Positions 59,905-64,000 of a stretch of 64,000 nucleotides of DNA are shown piece by piece; positions within the stretch are counted from its first letter, which is position 1; every line of letters starts with the position of its first letter. The DNA comes from Halomonas denitrificans (GTDB lineage: Bacteria > Pseudomonadota > Gammaproteobacteria > Xanthomonadales > Wenzhouxiangellaceae). The stretch lies in contig JAHVKF010000003.1 in NCBI GenBank assembly GCA_019800895.1, positions 806,001 to 870,000 on the forward strand, read 5' to 3'. Position numbers and translations under genes: made by a program. Under the pieces are notes generated by a model, which saw only the letters and a program-made list of their open reading frames with translations, did no database searches and was not told where the DNA came from.

Positions 59905-61032
59905 CTAGCCGTCGATTGGCCGCAGGCGAAGCAGGCGTCCGGTGTCCGAGTCGGTCAGCACGTAGATCGATCCGTCCGTCCCGACCCGGACGTCGCGGAG
60001 GCGCTCGTCGAGTTCGCCGAGCATCCGGTGCTGATCGACCACGCGTTGCCCGTCCAGCTCGACCCGCCGCAGTTCCCGGCTGGCCAGCGCGACGATGAGC
60101 AGGTCGCCGTCCCATGCCGGAAACGCGTCGCCGCGATATACGGCCAACCCCGCCGGCGCGATCGACGGCGTCCAGACCAGGACCGGATCGACGAGTCCGG
60201 GGCGCGAGGAGTACGGCGAGATGGCTGCGCCGGAATAATCCACGCCGCGCGTGGCGACCGGCCAGCCGTAGTTGGCGCCCGCCTCGATGATGTTGACCTC
60301 GTCGCCGCCGCGCGGCCCGTGCTCGTGCTGCCACAGCACGCCGCGCTCGGCATCCCAGGCCAGGCCCTGGACGTTGCGATGACCGTAGCTCCAGATCTCC
60401 GGGCGCGCGTCGTCCCGCCCGACGAACGGGTTGTCGGTCGGAATCGAGCCGTCGGGTCGGAGTCGCACGAGGGTGCCGAGATGGCTGTCCAGACGTTGGC
60501 CTTCCTCGCGGTAATCGAAGCCGTCGCCGAGGCCGATGACCAGGCTGCCGTCCGGCAACCATGCCATCCGGCCGCCGTAGTGCACCGGCGTATCCTTTTC
60601 GGGGGCCGCGGTGAACAGGACTTCGAAATCGACCAGTTCCCGATCGAAGAGGCGGGCGCGCGCGACGCGGGTCGCGTTGGCGTCCGAGGTGCCGTGCGCG
60701 TAGGACAGGTAGACCAGCCCGTTGCGCTCGAAGTCGGGGTGGGGCAGCGCCTCGAACAGGCCGCCCTGGCTATTGGCGTAGACCGGCGGAACGCCCGCGA
60801 CGGGTTCGTCGACGAGGACGCCGTTGTCGATCATGCGTAGCGCGCCGGTGCGCTCGGTCACCAGCATCCGACCGTCCGGCAGGATCGCCAGCGCCCACGG
60901 CCAGTCCAGTCCGTCGACCACGGTTTCGATCTGGTAGTCTCGCGCCATGGCCACGCTCGGCCCGGCCGTCATCATGGCCGTCGCCAGCCCGGCAAGGAGC
61001 ATCAGGATGAGCAGTCGTCGCAACGTGGTCAT
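59905..61032 (-). CDS. PQQ-dependent aldose sugar dehydrogenase (YliI-type)
   Basis: A 375-residue exported beta-propeller. A signal peptide (RRLLILMLLAGLATAMMTAG) is followed by the family landmarks DGLDWPWALAILPDGRMLV, NSQGGLFEALPHPDFERNG, the catalytic His region PVHYGGRMAWLPDGSLVIGL, GDGFDYREEGQ, SYGHRNVQGLAWDAERG, HEHGPRGGDEVNII and GANYGWPVATRGVDYSG. Such enzymes oxidise aldose sugars in the periplasm with PQQ as cofactor; no PQQ-synthesis gene is in the window, so the cofactor source is unknown. ATG 61032 with GGAG upstream. It converges on the SufU-like gene with zero gap. Confidence 0.92.
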   Translation of the reverse strand: MTTLRRLLILMLLAGLATAMMTAGPSVAMARDYQIETVVDGLDWPWALAILPDGRMLVTERTGALRMIDNGVLVDEPVAGVPPVYANSQGGLFEALPHPDFERNGLVYLSYAHGTSDANATRVARARLFDRELVDFEVLFTAAPEKDTPVHYGGRMAWLPDGSLVIGLGDGFDYREEGQRLDSHLGTLVRLRPDGSIPTDNPFVGRDDARPEIWSYGHRNVQGLAWDAERGVLWQHEHGPRGGDEVNIIEAGANYGWPVATRGVDYSGAAISPYSSRPGLVDPVLVWTPSIAPAGLAVYRGDAFPAWDGDLLIVALASRELRRVELDGQRVVDQHRMLGELDERLRDVRVGTDGSIYVLTDSDTGRLLRLRPIDG

Positions 61033-61086
61033 GGGTTCCGGCTCCGGTTCGCGGTGGCGCGTCGAGCATAGCAGCGGAGCGGCGGC

Positions 61087-61527
61087 ATGAAGCGCGTGCT
61101 GGCCTGGGCGCTGGCCGTTGTGACCGCCGCGATCGGGGGCACGGCGGTCCAGGTCCACCTCAATGCGTCGGCCATCGCCGCGCTCGGCGTCTCCGTGCCG
61201 GTCGGCGAGCGTGGTTCGATGCTCGGCCACGACCTGCTGCACTTCGCACCGACCTACAGCGCCCTGGTCGCGGCGGCCTTCCTGGTGGCCTGGCCGGTGA
61301 CCGGGGCACTGGCGCGCTGGCGTCCGCGGTGGCGCCGCCTGCTCTTTCCCGTCGCCGGCTTCGCGGCGCTGGCCACGATGCTCTGGATGATGGAGCTGGC
61401 CTTGCCGGTCACCGCGATCGCTGCCGCGCGCACCATGCCGGGCGCGCTTGCGCTGTGCCTGGCCGGTGCGCTGGGCGGCCTCGTCTACGTCGGCTGGACC
61501 TCTGCTCAGAAGTCCTCGTCGGCGTAA
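61087..61527 (+). CDS. Four-helix membrane protein of unknown function
   Basis: A 146-residue membrane protein. Helices at about 4-25, 55-75, 85-105 and 115-138. A charged loop (ARWRPRWRRLLF) lies between helices 2 and 3, with Met/Ala-rich cores. No family recognised. ATG 61087 precedes helix 1. It is divergent from the sugar dehydrogenase (54 bp) and overlaps the 3' end of the converging cysK by 22 bp. Confidence 0.65.
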   Translation: MKRVLAWALAVVTAAIGGTAVQVHLNASAIAALGVSVPVGERGSMLGHDLLHFAPTYSALVAAAFLVAWPVTGALARWRPRWRRLLFPVAGFAALATMLWMMELALPVTAIAAARTMPGALALCLAGALGGLVYVGWTSAQKSSSA

Positions 61528-62492
61528 CCCCGCTCGATCAGCCAGTCCCGGTCCGTGCCCTCGTTGACGTTCTCGAACAGCGGCGTCGACAGGTAGCGCT
61601 CGCCCGTATCCGCGACCACCGCGACCAGCGTCGAGCCTTCCGGCGCCGTTTCCGCCACCTTGACCATGGCGGCCACCGCGCCGCCGCCGGAAATGCCGGT
61701 GAAGATGCCTTCCTCGCGCGCCATGCGCTGGGCCATTTCGATCGCTTCCTCGTCGGTGACCGGCTCGATGCGGTCGGCGATCGTTCGATCGAGGATTTCG
61801 GGGATGAAGTCCGGCGTCCAGCCCTGGATCTTGTGCGGTGTCCATTCCTTGCCCGAGAGCAGTGCCGCGCCGGCGGGCTCGGTGGCGACGATCTGCAGCT
61901 CCGGACGAGCCTGCTTCAGGACCTTGCCGGCGCCGGTCATCGTGCCGCCGGTGCCCCAGGCGGTGACCACGTAATCGAGGCGACGGCTGGCGAAGTCGCG
62001 GAGGATTTCCGGCCCCGTCGTGCTGGCGTGGTAGGCGGGGTTGGCCTCGTTCTCGAACTGGCGGGCGAGGAACCAGCCGTTGCGCTCGGCCAGTTCGGCG
62101 GCCCGGCGGACCATGCCCGAGCCCTTTTCCTCCTTCGGGGTCAGGATCACCCTGGCGCCGAGCGCGCGCATCAGCTTGCGGCGCTCGATGGAGAAGGTCT
62201 CGACCATCAGCGCCACGAACGGATACCCCTTCGCCGCACAGACCATGGCCAGGGCGATGCCGGTATTGCCCGACGTCGCTTCGATCACGGTCTGGCCGGG
62301 CTTCAGCGTACCGCGCCGCTCGGCGTCCTCGATGATGCCGATCGCCAGCCGGTCCTTGACCGACGACATGGGATTGAAGAACTCCAGCTTCGCGAACAGG
62401 TCCACCTTCTTGTTCGAATTCTTCGGACCGATGCGGTTGAGCCGGACGATCGGGGTATGACCGATCGTGGTCAGGATGTTGTCGTGGATCAC
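61506..62492 (-). CDS. cysK: Cysteine synthase A
   Basis: O-acetylserine sulfhydrylase making cysteine from O-acetylserine and sulfide with PLP. The 328-residue protein has the PLP lysine in EFFNPMSSVKDRLAIGII (about residue 43), the PLP-phosphate site TSGNTGIALAMVCAAKGYP (about 70-88), GTGGTMTGAGKVLK, and GISGGGAVAAMVKVAE near 270. I chose GTG 62492 because GAGGA lies 7-8 bp upstream; the frame is open to a TTG at 62507. It has a 22-bp tail-to-tail overlap with the gene at 61087, and a REP-like repeat lies upstream. Confidence 0.95.
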   Translation of the reverse strand: MIHDNILTTIGHTPIVRLNRIGPKNSNKKVDLFAKLEFFNPMSSVKDRLAIGIIEDAERRGTLKPGQTVIEATSGNTGIALAMVCAAKGYPFVALMVETFSIERRKLMRALGARVILTPKEEKGSGMVRRAAELAERNGWFLARQFENEANPAYHASTTGPEILRDFASRRLDYVVTAWGTGGTMTGAGKVLKQARPELQIVATEPAGAALLSGKEWTPHKIQGWTPDFIPEILDRTIADRIEPVTDEEAIEMAQRMAREEGIFTGISGGGAVAAMVKVAETAPEGSTLVAVVADTGERYLSTPLFENVNEGTDRDWLIERGYADEDF

Positions 62493-62642
62493 GGTGGTTC
62501 CTCGCAAGGTGGACTCGACGGATCTCCGAGTCTAGCGCCGTGGATTTCCGAGCGGCGTGACGTCGGGATGCCATGGAGGGGACCGGCAGGAGCGGTCGAA
62601 TCGTGCAGCGACTGAGGTCGCCGGATGAAACGAAGCCCCGTC

Positions 62643-62666
62643 TGTAGGAGTGAGCTTGCGAGCGAA
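62643..62666. repeat. REP-like element (TGTAGGAGTGAGCTTGCGAG)
   Basis: In the cysK-dnaE gap; the pattern TGTAGGAG-GAGCTTGC-CGAA resembles the well-known Pseudomonas-type REP core (TGTAGGAGCGAGCTTGCTCG). Single copy seen in the window. Confidence 0.55.
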
Positions 62667-62707
62667 TCGTCAGGGGCCTGTCGCGTTCCTCGCCCCGTTC
62701 ACCGATA

Positions 62708-64000
62708 TCACCGGTATACCAACTCCACCGCTTCCACCGCCTCCAGCCCCGCGATCGCCGCAAGCAGCTCGGTGCAGGGCCGGACCCGCCACGCGGCGCC
62801 GAGCTTCAGGGTCGCCTCGGCGCGCCCGTTGCCGAACTGCACGATGACCGGAATGTCGCCCGGACGATATGGCCGGAGTGCGGCGGCGAGGTCGTGGTGG
62901 ACGCTGTCCGGCGGGGCGTCCGGGCGCAGGCGGAGCTGGACGTGGCGCGCGAAGCGCTCGCGCGCCTGGTCGAGGGTGAAGACCTGCTCGGCGATCATCC
63001 GGTAGCCGCCGTTGAAGTCGTCGATATCGACCTTGCCGCTGACCACCACCACCTCGTCGGCGACCAGCACATCGCCGCTCTCGGACATCACCCGATCGAA
63101 GACCGCCACTTCCATCCGTGCGCTGCCGTCGTCGATCGCCGCGAACACGCCCTTGCCGGGCCGTCGACGCAGCGCCACGACCAGGCCCGCCAGGGTCATC
63201 GGCGTGCCCTGGTTGCGGCCGCGCCGGCGGCCGTCGCCGTTGCTGCCCGGCGGTGGCTGCTGCCCGCCCAGCTTGTCCGCCACGTCGCCGAGCCGGCAGC
63301 TGACGAAGCCGCCGATCTCGTCGGCCAGGTCGTCCATCGGGTGGCCCGTCAGGTAGAGCCCCAGGGTCTCGCGCTCGGCGCGCAGGCGCTGGCGGGCGTT
63401 CCAGGGCCGCACGTCGGGCAGCGGCGGCTCGTCGTCGGGACCGGGCGCATCGCCGCCGCCGGCCCCTCCACCGAACAGGCTGGCCTGGCCGGCGGCCGAA
63501 TCGGCCTGGTGCCGCTCGGCGGCGGCCCAGGCATCGGGCAGCGCCTGCATCAGCGCCGCGCGATTGTCGCTGATGCTCTCCAGCACGCCGGCGCGGATCA
63601 GCGTCTCCATCGTGCGCTTGTTGAGCTTGCCGAGGTCGAGCTCGCGCAGGAGCCCGCCGAGCGACTCGAACGGGCCCGTGCGCTCGCGCACCGCGACGAT
63701 GTTCTCGATCGCGCCCTCGCCGACGCCCTTGACCGCGCCTAGGCCGTAGCGGATCCGGCCGTCCTCGACCTCGAAGCGGTAGACCGAGGCATTGATGTCC
63801 GGCGGCAGGATCTCGAGGCCCATCGCCCGGCAGTCCTCGATCAGGTTGGCCACCTTGTCGGTCTTGTCCATGTCGGCCGACAGCACCGCGGCCATGAACT
63901 CGGCCGGGTAGTGGGCCTTCAGCCAGGCCGTGTGGTACGCGACCAGCGCGTAGGCGACCGAGTGGGACTTGTTGAAGCCGTAGCCGGCGAAGGTCTCGAT
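62708..64000 (-). CDS. dnaE: DNA polymerase III alpha subunit, C-terminal part (5' end outside window)
   Basis: The frame is open from the right edge of the window and ends at 62708, giving about the last 430 residues of DnaE (usually about 1,170). Seen: part of the polymerase fingers region (ETFAGYGFNKSHSVAYALVA, DKTDKVANLIEDCRAMGLEI, RYGLGAVKGVGEGAIENIVA), tandem helix-hairpin-helix, then an OB-fold (GLVVALRRRPGKGVFAAIDDG) and the C-terminal beta-clamp/tau-binding domain (DQARERFARHVQLRLRPDA). It ends AVELVYR. Catalytic aspartates lie outside the window. Confidence 0.95.
   Translation of the reverse strand: METFAGYGFNKSHSVAYALVAYHTAWLKAHYPAEFMAAVLSADMDKTDKVANLIEDCRAMGLEILPPDINASVYRFEVEDGRIRYGLGAVKGVGEGAIENIVAVRERTGPFESLGGLLRELDLGKLNKRTMETLIRAGVLESISDNRAALMQALPDAWAAAERHQADSAAGQASLFGGGAGGGDAPGPDDEPPLPDVRPWNARQRLRAERETLGLYLTGHPMDDLADEIGGFVSCRLGDVADKLGGQQPPPGSNGDGRRRGRNQGTPMTLAGLVVALRRRPGKGVFAAIDDGSARMEVAVFDRVMSESGDVLVADEVVVVSGKVDIDDFNGGYRMIAEQVFTLDQARERFARHVQLRLRPDAPPDSVHHDLAAALRPYRPGDIPVIVQFGNGRAEATLKLGAAWRVRPCTELLAAIAGLEAVEAVELVYR

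Overview
The window is one continuous, densely coded, GC-rich piece of bacterial chromosome. About 60 protein genes are supported. I found no rRNA, tRNA, CRISPR array, phage genes or transposase. The gene content and order point to a gammaproteobacterium: smc-zipA-ligA, bamD beside rluD-pgeF, and pyrG-kdsA-eno. The mix of an IPTL-CTERM-like sorting tail, a secreted protein ending in a DGFE tail, and many hairpin-type intergenic repeats suggests a Xanthomonadales/Chromatiales-type lineage such as Wenzhouxiangellaceae. That placement is inference from memory, not a search result.

Left part (1-12.2 kb): housekeeping genes. A truncated parvulin-type prolyl isomerase, queF, smc-zipA-ligA (chromosome condensation, divisome anchoring, ligation), a universal stress protein, the bamD-queC pair read leftward, and rluD-pgeF read rightward. 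queF and queC are both queuosine genes but lie in separate units. A gene-free 850-bp stretch of palindromic repeats follows (12.15-13.0 kb).

13-20.5 kb: two envelope/signalling units. The first is a translationally coupled set: an FMN-dependent glutamate-synthase-domain protein, an octaheme cytochrome c and a LysM lipoprotein. The second reads leftward: an FHA protein overlapping a transmembrane Ser/Thr kinase whose last codons lie in a 35-bp tandem repeat.

20.5-32.5 kb: pyrG, kdsA and eno (with a MITE-like inverted-repeat element in front of eno), a Kef-type antiporter, a secreted protein with a DGFE tail, clpB behind a possible heat-shock promoter, and a UPF0178 gene.

32.5-55 kb: accessory region of small enzymes, membrane proteins and secreted proteins. 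It includes a GFA-fold protein, DUF1801, TspO-like and DUF3096 proteins, a flavodoxin-fold reductase, a diguanylate cyclase, a DUF4956 membrane protein next to a secreted CotH-like protein and a secreted PPP-type phosphatase, a large lectin/ASH-repeat surface protein with a strong terminator, two beta-lactamase-fold hydrolases, methyltransferases, a MAPEG protein, a uracil-DNA glycosylase-like protein and a secreted esterase.

54.4-64 kb: formaldehyde detoxification (class III alcohol dehydrogenase plus S-formylglutathione hydrolase), an RhlE helicase, a PadR-controlled membrane protein with a near-perfect operator shared with a divergent SufU-like scaffold that lacks one cluster-ligand cysteine, an aldose sugar dehydrogenase, cysK, and the 3' end of dnaE running off the right edge.
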